A stretch of 64,000 bases of DNA. Origin: Algoriphagus aquimarinus. GTDB lineage: Bacteria; Bacteroidota; Bacteroidia; Cytophagales; Cyclobacteriaceae. Where the stretch lies: contig NZ_VORW01000015.1 of assembly GCF_007997215.1 (NCBI RefSeq), positions 36,817-100,816 on the forward strand, read 5' to 3'. The position numbers and the translations under genes were made by a program. The notes under the pieces are model-generated. The model saw only the letters and a list, made by a program, of their open reading frames with translations. It was not told where the DNA came from and made no database searches. Positions 40,310 through 50,845 of the stretch are shown here, piece by piece (position 1 is the stretch's first letter; each line of letters begins with the position of its first letter).

Positions 40310-42334
40310 TCAACCTCCATCAATAGCTTTCATTGGATCAACATTGGGAACTCCTGGTTGCTGAACAACGTGAGTAAGAGGCTCTATATTCTGTTCCGAA
40401 CCATTGTACCCTGTCGTCTGATTTAATACAGCTTCCACATTACCAACAATGTATGGTTGGTAAACAGGCCAAAAAACATGCATAGGATCCATAGTATATT
40501 TGGTAGTGCTATAAGTCGCCCACGGCACCTCGTCTCTAAAGAAGGTATTCTTCTCCATCATTCTATCGTAATAAAAACTGCTTTGAGATAATGATTTCTC
40601 AATATCATCTCCTGAGACACTATACGATTTACCGTTATAGGCTGGCTTTCCAGTTTTGGCCAGAATGACAGAAATCCTTACCAATTCATCATGGCGATAT
40701 TCCTCGCCAAACAATTCACGGTTTCTTTCATCCAGCACAGCACCTATGCCATCTCTGGCAATATCAGCAACTGAATACATGTCTATCGCATTTGCTCTAG
40801 AGCGGATAATATTTATGTCTGCTGCTGTTCCGGCTAAGTTACCTTGCCAGAATCTAGCTTCAGCTCTTACCAGATAAGCCTCTGCTACTCTCATAATGTA
40901 CATATCCATTTTTCCACCGTCTTGTCTATCAGGACGATCTTGCTGGTTTACCGAATAGAATTTATACCTCGGGTATCCAAACCAACATCTTATCGTATCC
41001 TGACATGTCAATCTGCCATTATCATCATACAATTGTAATGGTTTTAGGTAGTAAGGACTGTCTGCGTCTTTGAGCGAAGGATTATCATACAAAAGATCCT
41101 CCATTTCAAACCAGTTTAAGTCTTTATGTCGGTAATCTTGTTCATCGACTTTGCCATTGAAGTTCCAAATATCATATTGAGAATAATTGGTAGGGCGTGC
41201 AAAACCTTGACTTCTTCCCCACTTTTTCATCATTCTACCTCTATCATCACTAGTGGATTGCTGTACGTCCGTTCCTGTTCTAGTCGTCCCAGGCTCCCAA
41301 ATCCCAAGATTCGTACTTACAAAATTTGGCCCCCATGCTCTGATTCTTGCAGAACGACCTTGGCTACCCAACACAAACGGTTCATTCACCACAAGCCATA
41401 TTCCCTCGGGATTGCTAGTTTTTTGTGCCCCCTTGTCCATGTGTAGATAGTTGACTGCATCTGCAGGAGCATATCCACTTCTGCCAGGCAAAGGATTACC
41501 AGTATTTGGATTGTTTGTATTGGCTACCTCCACTTCCATTACTCCAGAAGGGATCATAGCATCAGTAAATAACCGCGATTCACCACCGTTAATCACATCA
41601 TCCATAACAGCCTCTGCATCAGAAAAACGCATATCAAGCATGTAATATTTAGCCAAAAGAATCCTTACCGCATCTTTTGGAGCTTGGCCTGTAGGCAATT
41701 CGCTTTTTGGCCTTACATACTTCACAGCATATTCAAGATCTACTATCATCTGCTCCCATATGCCCTGCATATGAAAGACCTTAAAGTCTCTTCTTGACTC
41801 TGAAACAACGTTGAGCGGAAATGCAACATTTCCAAAATCCATGGTGAGCTGCATGTAGAAAAATGCTCTGAGAAAATAGGCAGAGCCCAGTAAATGATTT
41901 CTCTGTGCATTTTCCATACCTCCATCCCAATCGGGGATATCGATGTAATCAATTACAGTATTAACTTTTTTGATATGATCATAATTGTCTGCATAAAATG
42001 AACGAGTACGTCCAGCATCATTATTTCTACTATTCGTAGGAGTAGCATAGGTACGCAAATCAACAAATGCATCAGGCTTATCAGTGGCAGATACAACAGA
42101 TGCGTCGCTCATATTACTGTTAAACATTAATTCCCTAGTATCTCCATTCCATTGACTCATTACCCCTCTCAGCGAAGCGTCCAGTGCAGTCTGTAAACCT
42201 GCTGCATCTTTAAATGTATTTTCCGGACTTAGGAAAGACAATGGCTTTTCGTCAAGGAAACCATCACCACAGGACCCCGATCCCAGTAAGATCACCAGAG
42301 CAACAATTCCATTCTTTATATATTTATTTTTCAT
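40310..42334 (-). CDS. susD: SusD/RagB-family nutrient-binding outer-membrane lipoprotein
   Basis: 674 residues. Lipoprotein signal with SGSC (Cys about 22). Conserved start of SusD proteins: DGFLDEKPLSFLSPENTFKD; then helical TPR-like scaffold parts (SAYFLRAFFYMQLTMDFGNV) and a C-terminal NRELFGEEYRHDELVR (the usual ERRxELxxEGxRxxDLxR) near 540-560. SusD acts as a lid over the SusC channel and binds glycan oligomers. It follows the SusC gene by 48 bases in the same operon. Somewhat longer than the typical 500-600 residues. Confidence 0.92.
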   Translation of the reverse strand: MKNKYIKNGIVALVILLGSGSCGDGFLDEKPLSFLSPENTFKDAAGLQTALDASLRGVMSQWNGDTRELMFNSNMSDASVVSATDKPDAFVDLRTYATPTNSRNNDAGRTRSFYADNYDHIKKVNTVIDYIDIPDWDGGMENAQRNHLLGSAYFLRAFFYMQLTMDFGNVAFPLNVVSESRRDFKVFHMQGIWEQMIVDLEYAVKYVRPKSELPTGQAPKDAVRILLAKYYMLDMRFSDAEAVMDDVINGGESRLFTDAMIPSGVMEVEVANTNNPNTGNPLPGRSGYAPADAVNYLHMDKGAQKTSNPEGIWLVVNEPFVLGSQGRSARIRAWGPNFVSTNLGIWEPGTTRTGTDVQQSTSDDRGRMMKKWGRSQGFARPTNYSQYDIWNFNGKVDEQDYRHKDLNWFEMEDLLYDNPSLKDADSPYYLKPLQLYDDNGRLTCQDTIRCWFGYPRYKFYSVNQQDRPDRQDGGKMDMYIMRVAEAYLVRAEARFWQGNLAGTAADINIIRSRANAIDMYSVADIARDGIGAVLDERNRELFGEEYRHDELVRISVILAKTGKPAYNGKSYSVSGDDIEKSLSQSSFYYDRMMEKNTFFRDEVPWATYSTTKYTMDPMHVFWPVYQPYIVGNVEAVLNQTTGYNGSEQNIEPLTHVVQQPGVPNVDPMKAIDGG

Positions 42335-42382
42335 CTTTATCTATTTTAAATTCAACACCTCAAACAACTGATAAATAATCAC

Positions 42383-45300
42383 TTAGAAAGTAAAATCTAA
42401 GCTTAATGAATAAGTCCTAGGCATTTCACTGGAAGATTCTGGATCACCTAGCCCTTTAATCCATCCTGTTAATACAGCTGCATTTTCTATGTTCAAAGCT
42501 ACTCGGACACGTGAAGCTCTCACCTTCTGCAATACACTTGGAGGTAGAGTATATCCCACGGACACATTTTGAAGTCGTAAGTATGACCTGTTTAGCCATG
42601 CGTTCCCTCCTCCTAGATTAATCGAATTAATTCTAGCAAAATTATTTTGTCCATTGAGCGGAGTCCAATAGGGTATGGTATACCAATTATGGTTTTTAAT
42701 ATACTGTTGGGAATTATTAAATGGCTCCGTTGAACCTCCCTTATACCCCAGCTTAGCTAGAAAGACAAGCCCTAAGTCCAAACCTTTCCATTCGAAATCA
42801 TTTCTAAAAGTGATGTACCAAGGATTGTTTCTCAAGCCTAAAAACACTTTGTCATCCACATCAATATCTCCATCACCATCCTGATCGACAAATCTGAAGT
42901 CACCTGGATAAAGTCCATATTTTGCTGCCTCAGCCTCTTCTCCGATCTGATACACACCATTCAAGTCCCAATCCCAAATAATGTCCTTGTTCTCACCGAT
43001 GAACCATCCGTTTTGTAGATCGTCAGGTTCTTTCATTACTACATTCCCCTCACTGTCTAGCGACTCAACTGGAGCATTCCCCAGTGTAGTTATCTTGTTT
43101 ACAGTATAGGTGATATTGAAAGTCGATTTCCACATGAAATTCGGAGTAGAAAAGTTGACGGTTTTGATACCAAGGTCAAAACCCGTGTTCTCCAGATTTC
43201 CAACATTTGTCTTGATGGAGCCAAATCCCGTTAAGTCGGGTAACTTTTGATCCAGTAGCAAATCCTTTGTTTCTGACTTATACACATCCAAGGAACCGCT
43301 TAGGCGTCCATCAAAAAAGCCATAATCAACTCCGACATTAAATGCACCTGTTTTTTCCCATGAGAGGGCAGGATTAGCTATTCTGTTGATTTCAGTATAG
43401 GGAGTGGCTACATATCCACCATCGTAATTAAGATAAAGACCATTACTTAATCTTGCATAAGCGTTATAATCATCCAATCCGCTACTGTTACCATTTACAC
43501 CATAGCTCAATCTCAGTTTTAAATAACTAATTGCTTTACTCCCTGAGAGGAAATCCTCATTGGAAAGTGTCCAAGCTGCTGAAATTGACGGGAAGTTGGC
43601 ATAGAGATTATCTTTTCCAAAGCGGGAATAACCATCTCTTCTGACGGAAGCGGCTATACTAAAACGATCTCCATAGGCATAATTAATTCTCCCCATTAAG
43701 CCTGTCCTGGAGTTCACTTCATCATAGGAGTTTTGCGTGGGATTTAATCCCAATTGTAACCCATGGTAACCCAGTGCAGCAGTAGGAGAAAAGTTATTGG
43801 TCATAGCTCTGGTCTCCCAATTACTATTACGCTCTGCGTTATACAAACCGGTGAAATTTAGTCTGTGCTGTCCAAAGGCCTTATCCCAATTCAGTATAGT
43901 ATTGGATTGCCACGAAAAAGAATCATTATATCTTCTTTCTGCATCATCCACTGCTCTTTGAGGGTTGCCACTTCCATCGAAATCAAATCTTTTTCTGTAG
44001 TCAAACCTTGGTGTATAATCAGTACGCAGCGAAAAACCATACGGCAGAGAAAACTTTGCATAAATGGTAGGGTTAATCATAAACCTAGTATAGCTCCTAT
44101 TATTCCAAGAAGGCTCCTGATATGGATTACTGATATTAGATCCTGCACTTTGGTCATTTAAATTCTCCTTGGTTCTAGGCTCACCATTTTTCCATGGTTG
44201 ATCATAAGGAGAAAACACTCTATAGCTTCCATTATCTATAGCCTGATTTCCCTCGTCCTGGTAAGTAAACTGCGCATTGGCACCTATACTTAAAAATTCT
44301 GCAAGATTCACATCAAGATTCAAGCGGGAAGTGATCGTTTTGAATGTATCTCCTATTTGGACAGATTCTCTATCACTATAGCCTATTGAATAATAGTAAG
44401 CCACTCGTTCTGATCTCCCAGAAATACTCATGTCATAATCTTGTCGAATCCCCGTATGGAACAGGAAATCTTGCCAATCATATTGGACACCATTGTTAAA
44501 GTTTTCCAATTCATTATCCCAAAAACCGAAGTTGTTCACTCTGGCCGCATTAATAGAAGCAGGATCTGTTTCACCTGGAATACCGTTGGCGGCTAGCCAA
44601 TCCTGTTGATACTGAGGATCTATGCTATTATAGTCACGGAATCTAGTCCAAGGTTCAGTGATGGTATTCGTAATCGACTCATTCATATCTGTAAGCCAGT
44701 TCAATACATCATCTCCTGCCTTATGAGTTTGTTGCCTTCTGGCACCTGTGACGATACCTAACCGCGAACTAACAGAAATCTGTGGTTTCCCATAAGCTCC
44801 CTTCTTTGTCGTGAAAATAACCACACCATTTGTTGCCTGAGATCCATAGACCGCTGCAGCACTTGCATCTTTCAGTACATCGACACTTTCTATGGTGTTT
44901 GGATTGATTTCAGCAAGGTCTCCACGAAAAATCACTCCATCCAGCACAATAAGTGGCTGGTTTGCTGACCTTTCGGCCGCATCGTCAGATTTAATAGAAT
45001 TGTCACCTCTTACCTTGAAATCCGGTACATTTCTCGCATTAGTAGAATACCCAACACTCAATCCCGGCACCGTAGTCCTCAAAATCTCTGACACGCTAGT
45101 AGGTTTGTACTTCATTACATCCTTAGCTTGAACATTGACAATTGCTCCAGTAAGGTCCTTTTTCATCTGCGTGCCATAACCCACAACTACGACCTCATCC
45201 AGGGCTTGTGTGTCATCCAATAGAATAATATCAATTGTGGATTGATTTTTCACCTCAATAGTCTGTGACTCATAACTGATAAAGGAAAACTTAAGGCTAA

Positions 45301-45628
45301 CACCATCAGGGACAGTGAGCGCGTATTTACCATCTAAATCGGTAGCTGTACCTATCGTTGTTCCGGGCACAGAAACAGTTACTCCCGGAATAGGTTCTCC
45401 ATGTTGATCTGTAACAGTTCCTTTCACTGTGACTTCAAATGGCTCAATGAGTAACACATCCTCTAGGTAGTAATGACTTAGTTCGAACGATGATTTATGA
45501 GGATTTTCTAAATCATATTTTGTCATCTCTGCATTAGCAAATAGACTTCCTGAAAAAAATGAAAACAGGGCCAATGCAGCAAGAAATTTCAAGGGGATTT
45601 TTAAGCAATAATGTAATTGTTTTTTCAT
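42383..45628 (-). CDS. susC: SusC/RagA-family TonB-dependent outer-membrane transporter
   Basis: 1081 residues. Signal peptide, then a CarboxypepD_reg-like domain (VKGTVTDQHGEPIPGVTVSV, about 68-87), a TonB-box-like stretch ALDEVVVVGYGTQ, a plug domain (GAIVNVQAKDV, VLKDASAAAVYGSQATNGVV, the SusC signature) and a 22-strand barrel ending in SLDFTF with a terminal Phe. It imports oligosaccharides captured by SusD using TonB energy. First gene of the operon; the 855-base upstream gap should contain its promoter. No SusR or ECF-sigma/anti-sigma pair is adjacent. Confidence 0.93.
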   Translation of the reverse strand: MKKQLHYCLKIPLKFLAALALFSFFSGSLFANAEMTKYDLENPHKSSFELSHYYLEDVLLIEPFEVTVKGTVTDQHGEPIPGVTVSVPGTTIGTATDLDGKYALTVPDGVSLKFSFISYESQTIEVKNQSTIDIILLDDTQALDEVVVVGYGTQMKKDLTGAIVNVQAKDVMKYKPTSVSEILRTTVPGLSVGYSTNARNVPDFKVRGDNSIKSDDAAERSANQPLIVLDGVIFRGDLAEINPNTIESVDVLKDASAAAVYGSQATNGVVIFTTKKGAYGKPQISVSSRLGIVTGARRQQTHKAGDDVLNWLTDMNESITNTITEPWTRFRDYNSIDPQYQQDWLAANGIPGETDPASINAARVNNFGFWDNELENFNNGVQYDWQDFLFHTGIRQDYDMSISGRSERVAYYYSIGYSDRESVQIGDTFKTITSRLNLDVNLAEFLSIGANAQFTYQDEGNQAIDNGSYRVFSPYDQPWKNGEPRTKENLNDQSAGSNISNPYQEPSWNNRSYTRFMINPTIYAKFSLPYGFSLRTDYTPRFDYRKRFDFDGSGNPQRAVDDAERRYNDSFSWQSNTILNWDKAFGQHRLNFTGLYNAERNSNWETRAMTNNFSPTAALGYHGLQLGLNPTQNSYDEVNSRTGLMGRINYAYGDRFSIAASVRRDGYSRFGKDNLYANFPSISAAWTLSNEDFLSGSKAISYLKLRLSYGVNGNSSGLDDYNAYARLSNGLYLNYDGGYVATPYTEINRIANPALSWEKTGAFNVGVDYGFFDGRLSGSLDVYKSETKDLLLDQKLPDLTGFGSIKTNVGNLENTGFDLGIKTVNFSTPNFMWKSTFNITYTVNKITTLGNAPVESLDSEGNVVMKEPDDLQNGWFIGENKDIIWDWDLNGVYQIGEEAEAAKYGLYPGDFRFVDQDGDGDIDVDDKVFLGLRNNPWYITFRNDFEWKGLDLGLVFLAKLGYKGGSTEPFNNSQQYIKNHNWYTIPYWTPLNGQNNFARINSINLGGGNAWLNRSYLRLQNVSVGYTLPPSVLQKVRASRVRVALNIENAAVLTGWIKGLGDPESSSEMPRTYSLSLDFTF

Positions 45629-46483
45629 AATGGGTTTTATTGAAAGTTAATTGACGTGGAAAAATATTTTCCAAAATCGTTTTACTTCTTTTGTTTCATA
45701 GGCAACTCATAAACAGGTAAATACCTAACATAAATACATTATTATAGGTATAACTAATCAATTTATTATTTAATAAAAGCATAATTTAAATTCGTATTTA
45801 TCGCTAGTGAATAATCAATACTGATTAAATTCTATTGTATAACAAATAGAGGTCTATGACCCATTTCAGCTAACTAAAATGAGTCATAATTAACCTGTAA
45901 CACAAGTTTCTAATCTTAGAAAATCGATGCGCTTTCCTAGTTGAAAACAATAGGAATTCATAAAGCTAGACCGCCTTATTCAACAGCACGGGAATTGAAT
46001 TGGCAACTTAAGTAGTTGCAATAATCCCATATTTTATTTTTCCTTTAAAATGAAATAGGACGCCACAATACATAAAGAGTTTCTATATTATCTCTTTGGC
46101 TTCACAGAATTACATTTAAAGAATATCACAATTTACGCCAAATTATCAGTAGGCTACTAGCGCTTTTTGCCAAATTATTATACAATATTACCATAAGAAA
46201 GCAGAATACTACAACATCTAACTAAGAACAGAAAGTGCAATCATTATGAATATCCTAATTATTACCTTATATAATTAAAATATGAAAAATCAAATCACAT
46301 TCCTATTGTTAAATACACAATAATCACCTTGAATTGAGTCAATAATCCCATACAATTGGAACTCATTACTATTGGATCGATCAACTAATTGAACTAAATT
46401 TATATCAATAAGCCAAGAAAATAGATGAGCGCATCAACCTAAAGGACGCGTTCATTCTAACAAACACACATTATATCTGCAAC
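45629..46483. other. long gene-free intergenic region between susC and GH43 gene
   Basis: About 855 A+T-rich bases, divergent start sites on both sides. I see no gene, RNA or strong repeat. It must hold the susC and GH43 promoters. Confidence 0.5.
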
Positions 46484-47497
46484 ATGAAAATTGAGAATAG
46501 AAGACGCTACTTTTTAAAGTTAAAAACAATCATGCTATACTGTGTAATAGCATTGGTCTTCCAAACCAACGCCGCTTTTTCACAGCAAATGACCGAAAAC
46601 ACTTCCTTTAAACCTGGTGGACAATGGCTGGCAGATGATGGAGAACACATTGATAGCCATGGAGGCAATATCATCTATGTGGAATCTTCCCATACTTACT
46701 ACTGGTACGGCGAGCATAGAGGTACTCCTAGAGGCGCTTCCTGTTATTCATCAAAAGACCTTTACAATTGGAAAAATGAAGGTGTGGTTCTGGAAAAAGG
46801 AGAGATTGAAGTTTTTGAAAGGCCAAAAGTCGTATATGACGAAGTAAATAAAAAATATGTCATGTGGTTTCACTTTGACAACTCAAAATACTTAACAGCC
46901 GAGTTGGGCGTGGCCACCAGCGATAGCCCCACCGGTCCATTCGTTGTTCAGGATCATTATAGACCAAATGGGCATGAATCCCGCGATATAGGAATGTACT
47001 TTGAGCCTGACACCAAGAAAGCATACATAGGCTACGCGGCAGATCACATTAATAAAACTGTGCGAATGGTAGAGTTATCCGATGACTACCTATCTACCAC
47101 CACTAATGACGTAGATATAGACGCGCATTGTGAAGGCCCTGGTATTTTGAAGAAAAATGGCAAATTCTACCTGCTGACGAGCGGATGTTCTGGATGGACG
47201 CCTAACCCCGCTACGTATTACACAGCCGAAAATATCATGGGGCCATACACAAAGCATGGCAATCCATTTGTCGGCGATGCTGGCAACAACTCTTTCAATT
47301 CCCAACCCTGTTTTATCTTTAAAATCCCGGGATACAAAGATGCCTATCTCTACATGGGCGATCGGTGGAATGGCAGGGGAAAACCTGAATCAGAATATGT
47401 ATTTCTACCAATAACCATCACTGAAGAGGGTGAAATGGAAATTCACTGGTATAATGAGTGGAACCTGAGTATGTTTACTCCGGATAAAACGAGGTGA
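46484..47497 (+). CDS. GH43-like glycoside hydrolase, secreted
   Basis: 337 residues with a hydrophobic signal region (about 14-34, AFSQ). Five-bladed propeller motifs typical of GH43-type enzymes: GGQWLADDGEHIDSHGGNII, YWYGEHRGTPRGASCYSSKD, VVYDEVNKKYVMWFHFDNSK, DIGMYFEPDTKKAYIGYAAD, DAHCEGPGILKKNGKFYLLT (catalytic acid region EGP) and SQPCFIF. The first Asp after GG..LADDGEHID is a candidate base. GH43 members act on arabinoxylan, arabinan, galactan and related chains. Its own transcription unit, next to a PQQ-type dehydrogenase gene (138-base gap) and to the SusC/SusD operon; together they may form a polysaccharide-utilisation region. Confidence 0.8.
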   Translation: MKIENRRRYFLKLKTIMLYCVIALVFQTNAAFSQQMTENTSFKPGGQWLADDGEHIDSHGGNIIYVESSHTYYWYGEHRGTPRGASCYSSKDLYNWKNEGVVLEKGEIEVFERPKVVYDEVNKKYVMWFHFDNSKYLTAELGVATSDSPTGPFVVQDHYRPNGHESRDIGMYFEPDTKKAYIGYAADHINKTVRMVELSDDYLSTTTNDVDIDAHCEGPGILKKNGKFYLLTSGCSGWTPNPATYYTAENIMGPYTKHGNPFVGDAGNNSFNSQPCFIFKIPGYKDAYLYMGDRWNGRGKPESEYVFLPITITEEGEMEIHWYNEWNLSMFTPDKTR

Positions 47498-47635
47498 GTT
47501 TTACTTAAGATATTCAATCTTGTCTAGCAAAAAACCACTCTTATTAGGCGCGTCTCAACAAATTTAAAGGTGGGATTCACCTAATGACCTCTAAGAAATA
47601 ACTAGCTTACTAAACTAAATTAAAAACCTATTAAT

Positions 47636-48802
47636 ATGAAGACCTTCCTGCCTGCCCTCCTGCTCTTATTTTTGACTTATAATTCGGCTTGTTCACAAGA
47701 CAAATCTTCTAATTCACCTAATCTAAAGTTTACAGTAGAGGAAGCCTATCCTAAGCTTTCCTTCACCAGGCCTGTGGATTTTCAGCATGCTGGTGACAAC
47801 TCTAATAGAGTATTTGTGGTGGAGCAACGGGGCGTTATTTCCGTTTTACAAAATGAAGCTGGAGCTTCTACGAAAACTGATTTTCTGGCTATTGAAAGTA
47901 AAGTAGATGATTCCGGAAATGAAGAAGGATTATTGGGGCTGGCCTTTCATCCAAACTATAAAAGCAATGGATTTTTCTATGTAAACTATACTGCGAACAA
48001 TCCAGAGCGAACTGTGATTTCACGTTTTTCAGTTTCCTCTTCAAATCCTAATCAGGCAGATGCGGCTAGTGAACTAGTTTTATTAGAATATAACCAGCCT
48101 TATGGCAATCATAATGGAGGTCAAATTTCATTTGGGCCAGATGGGCACCTCTATATCGCAGTTGGGGATGGAGGAAATGGCGGAGACCCAAAAGGAAATG
48201 GACAAAACAGAAGCACGTTATTGGGAAGTATTCTCAGAATAGATGTTAATCAGAAAAATGGAGCTACCAACTACTCTATCCCTGCGGATAATCCATTTGC
48301 AAAAAATACCGAAGGTTTTCGTGAGGAGATTTATGCTTATGGCTTGCGCAACCCTTGGAGATTTAGCTTTAACTCAGCCAATGGACAATTGTGGGTTGGT
48401 GATGTAGGACAAAATAAATACGAAGAAATAGATATTATCAAGAAAGGCGGGAACTACGGTTGGAATACGATGGAAGGTTTCCATTGTTTTAATTCCCCCG
48501 ATTGTGATAGAAACGGTTTGGAGTTACCCGTTTGGGAATACGATCGTTCTCAGGGAGATATTTCCATCACCGGAGGTTTTGTTTATCATGGAGCTGCTCT
48601 CAAAGAATTAAAGGGATTGTATATCTATGCAGATTATGTGTCCGGTAGAATCTGGAGTTTGGATACTACTGATCCTCAACAACCAATAAACACCGAATTA
48701 TTGAATTCGGATTTCCCGATCTCCTCCTTTGGTGTTGACCAAAATCAGGAGTTATACATCTGTGGATTTGATGATAAAATATACAAGCTCAGCTACGAGT
48801 AA
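47636..48802 (+). CDS. PQQ-dependent sugar dehydrogenase (soluble glucose dehydrogenase-like)
   Basis: 388 residues. Lipoprotein-type signal (YNSAC, Cys about 19). Six-bladed propeller with the family's HNGGQISFGPDGHLYIAVGDGG (catalytic His in NHNGG), RSTLLGSILRIDV and YGLRNPWRFSFNSANGQLWVGDVGQNKYEEID, all characteristic of GSDH / sorbosone dehydrogenase proteins. It would oxidise aldoses in the periplasm using PQQ and pass electrons to the chain. No PQQ synthesis genes are in the window. It follows the GH43 gene and may oxidise the sugars released. Confidence 0.88.
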   Translation: MKTFLPALLLLFLTYNSACSQDKSSNSPNLKFTVEEAYPKLSFTRPVDFQHAGDNSNRVFVVEQRGVISVLQNEAGASTKTDFLAIESKVDDSGNEEGLLGLAFHPNYKSNGFFYVNYTANNPERTVISRFSVSSSNPNQADAASELVLLEYNQPYGNHNGGQISFGPDGHLYIAVGDGGNGGDPKGNGQNRSTLLGSILRIDVNQKNGATNYSIPADNPFAKNTEGFREEIYAYGLRNPWRFSFNSANGQLWVGDVGQNKYEEIDIIKKGGNYGWNTMEGFHCFNSPDCDRNGLELPVWEYDRSQGDISITGGFVYHGAALKELKGLYIYADYVSGRIWSLDTTDPQQPINTELLNSDFPISSFGVDQNQELYICGFDDKIYKLSYE

Positions 48803-48813
48803 CTCAACTGTAA

Positions 48814-49032
48814 TCAGAAAGTATCCTCTGTAAAGCTACCAGAGTGTAGTTTGCTACCACTCCTTAGTATCAAATACCCTCCTGCGATACCAAGAGCTAT
48901 CCTTAGTGCTATATTTCGCTTGCTTACCGCAAGAGACAAAACATAGGTCCCTGATATCAAGGAAGCCAACCCTTCTGAAAAATGAGTTATTTTCTTCAAA
49001 CCATACAAGACATTATTTTTTTCATGTTTCAT
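48814..49032 (-). CDS. small membrane protein (DUF2892-like)
   Basis: 72 residues with a probable hairpin of two hydrophobic segments (SLISGTYVLSLAV about 25-37; LRIALGIAGGYLILRSG about 43-58). This resembles the inner membrane YgaP-type (DUF2892) proteins, but the match is weak. Function unknown. The gene ends 11 bases after the dehydrogenase stop, in convergent orientation. It starts at the ATG of KHEKNN (49032). Confidence 0.55.
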   Translation of the reverse strand: MKHEKNNVLYGLKKITHFSEGLASLISGTYVLSLAVSKRNIALRIALGIAGGYLILRSGSKLHSGSFTEDTF

Positions 49033-49088
49033 AGTGCTGTGTTTTATGTTTTAAAAGCTGATCACAAGTCAATCTATTATTTCAAATC

Positions 49089-49796
49089 TCAACTGGCAAT
49101 CCCTCCAGTTGAGATTTGAAAATCAATAGGAAGTTTTACACTTGGTCGGATTTCTATGTTTAATCCTTTCGCTGCAAAAAGGCTACGTAAAGTTCGCTCA
49201 TAAAACTTAGTGCTCGAACTCCATAGATCCTCCTCTTCTTTATCAATTTCTAAACATTCTATATTTTTAAGAAACTGGGAAGAAATCAATTTAGTAATCC
49301 ACTCAAAATCTGTCGTCTGAATCCTCCCAAGGCTTACTTTTTTACCCAAATGCCTAGCCCAAGTAGTAACAAACACAATGTCTTCTGCAAAAATATTCTC
49401 AGAATAATCTTGATTTAACCTGTTGGCCGGATTTCTCCATAGTTCAAGTAAGGTGAAATGTTGCCCATGCTTATGAATGAAATACTCCACTATTTCCAGT
49501 AAGGAATGTTTTTGGCAAACTGAACTTCGGGAAGTCTTTGAGAAATTATCAAAGCATAGTTCCAGTTCGAAACTCTCAGCCAAAGTAGGCACTAGCCAAT
49601 CATACCATTGAAGTCCTCTTTTAGTATTGAACGCCGCACAATCTATCCCAAGTCGAATAGAGCTTATGCCTTCAGACTGAAGCCTGTCTACAGTTAGCTT
49701 TAATTCCTTCCTATTTTTAATTGAGAACCACATCACTCCCTCAGTCATGGATTCCAAGTAAGAGGGGTCATTTACTGGAAGTGAATTTATTTTCAT
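49089..49796 (-). CDS. partial TIM-barrel protein related to the beta-xylosidase-like domain of NDP-sugar epimerase proteins, catalytic motif lost
   Basis: 235 residues, no signal peptide. IRLGIDCAAFNT, WYDWLVPTLAESFELELCFD, HFTLLELWRNPANRL and TTWARHLGKKVSLGRIQ correspond in order to the TIM-barrel part of NAD-dependent epimerase/glycosidase-like proteins (patterns such as WDHYDWL, HFEWVELWNEPNN, AAYWARQRGKKTVLGG). In glycosidase clan A, NEP contains the acid/base Glu; here the site is RNP, so hydrolysis is unlikely. No epimerase domain is attached. It may be a sugar-binding pseudoenzyme or an unrelated regulatory protein. Assignment is from pattern memory only. Confidence 0.55.
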   Translation of the reverse strand: MKINSLPVNDPSYLESMTEGVMWFSIKNRKELKLTVDRLQSEGISSIRLGIDCAAFNTKRGLQWYDWLVPTLAESFELELCFDNFSKTSRSSVCQKHSLLEIVEYFIHKHGQHFTLLELWRNPANRLNQDYSENIFAEDIVFVTTWARHLGKKVSLGRIQTTDFEWITKLISSQFLKNIECLEIDKEEEDLWSSSTKFYERTLRSLFAAKGLNIEIRPSVKLPIDFQISTGGIAS

Positions 49797-50231
49797 TGGT
49801 TAAAAATTTTGGGTTTAAGAATATTTCAAATTTGCCGGACACTGTAATCTTATAATTCAATCAATTCAAAAATTCCTCCGAAATTAATAAGCCTATCTAT
49901 GGCCTTTAAACAGCATTTCTGGATTTCTCCTAACTAAAATAAGAGACAAAATTTGCTCAATTTGCGGAGGGCTTTCTTATACTTATTTAAAATCGATGCT
50001 CAGTAATTTCGGCTATTAGGCTTTCGTCTGCTTGTTTTTGCGATTGGACCGGAGCAAAAGCAGATTAGTATTTCTTTCAAATCCGACATATGTACTTGTT
50101 AAAGAACCTCCATAGAGTGACCAAATAGATTCTCAAAACATCCAAAGTAACTTGTAAACAAGTTGATTTTTATAAGCTTTTTTTCGCACTTTTAATACCT
50201 TAACCCTCCTACAAGTTTTAGGTAAACCAGA
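49797..50231. other. gene-free intergenic region
   Basis: About 435 bases between divergent genes; no coding frame, RNA or notable repeat recognised. Confidence 0.45.
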
Positions 50232-50237
50232 TTGACT

Positions 50238-50597
50238 ATGATTGATATTGAGCGCCTAGACCATGTGCTGATCACCATCCCAACAAATACAAGAAAAGAA
50301 GCTATACGCTTTTACACCCAAACACTAGCTCTCGAAGAAATCCTCGGAAATCATCCCAATGGAGCCATATGGGTAAGATTCGGAGATATAGAACTGCACA
50401 TAAGAGAAGAAGATATTCATCAAAATAATTCCGAGAGGCATGCAGCTGTGGTAGTAAAAGACTTATCAGCAGCAAAAGCTTTCTTGCAGAAGGAAAATAT
50501 CGAAATCAGTTTCTCTTCGGTAATTGAAGGTCGTGCTCGATGTTTTTTCAGAGATCCTTGGGGGAATAGATTTGAGTTGATTGAATACGATAAGTAA
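50238..50597 (+). CDS. VOC superfamily (glyoxalase-like) protein
   Basis: About 119 residues from the ATG at 50238; a TTG six bases earlier is less likely. A single VOC module: LDHVLITIPTNTRKEAIRFY, FGDIELHIREED with a metal-type Glu/His, HAAVVVKDLSAAKAFL and FFRDPWGNRFELIEYD at the end. VOC proteins bind metal and act in glyoxalase, dioxygenase or antibiotic-resistance reactions. Here substrate unknown. Standalone gene. Confidence 0.8.
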   Translation: MIDIERLDHVLITIPTNTRKEAIRFYTQTLALEEILGNHPNGAIWVRFGDIELHIREEDIHQNNSERHAAVVVKDLSAAKAFLQKENIEISFSSVIEGRARCFFRDPWGNRFELIEYDK

Positions 50598-50845
50598 AGT
50601 CGCTTAAGACTCAACTATCCTCGCCAAGTCAACCCATCTTTTGATCGTAAAAGTCCAAGTTTGAAAAGCTGACTAAAAAGTAAGCTTTTTCCAACAACAC
50701 CTAATTTTCAAAGGCAATCAATCAAGTATTAGCACCATTTAAAATGATTCTTCTGCTTTAATCGCTGATTTTTTACTTTATTCGGGTTCTTAATAAACCC
50801 GAATCATACTTAATAAATAGAAATTATAAGTTTTAAATTAAATAC

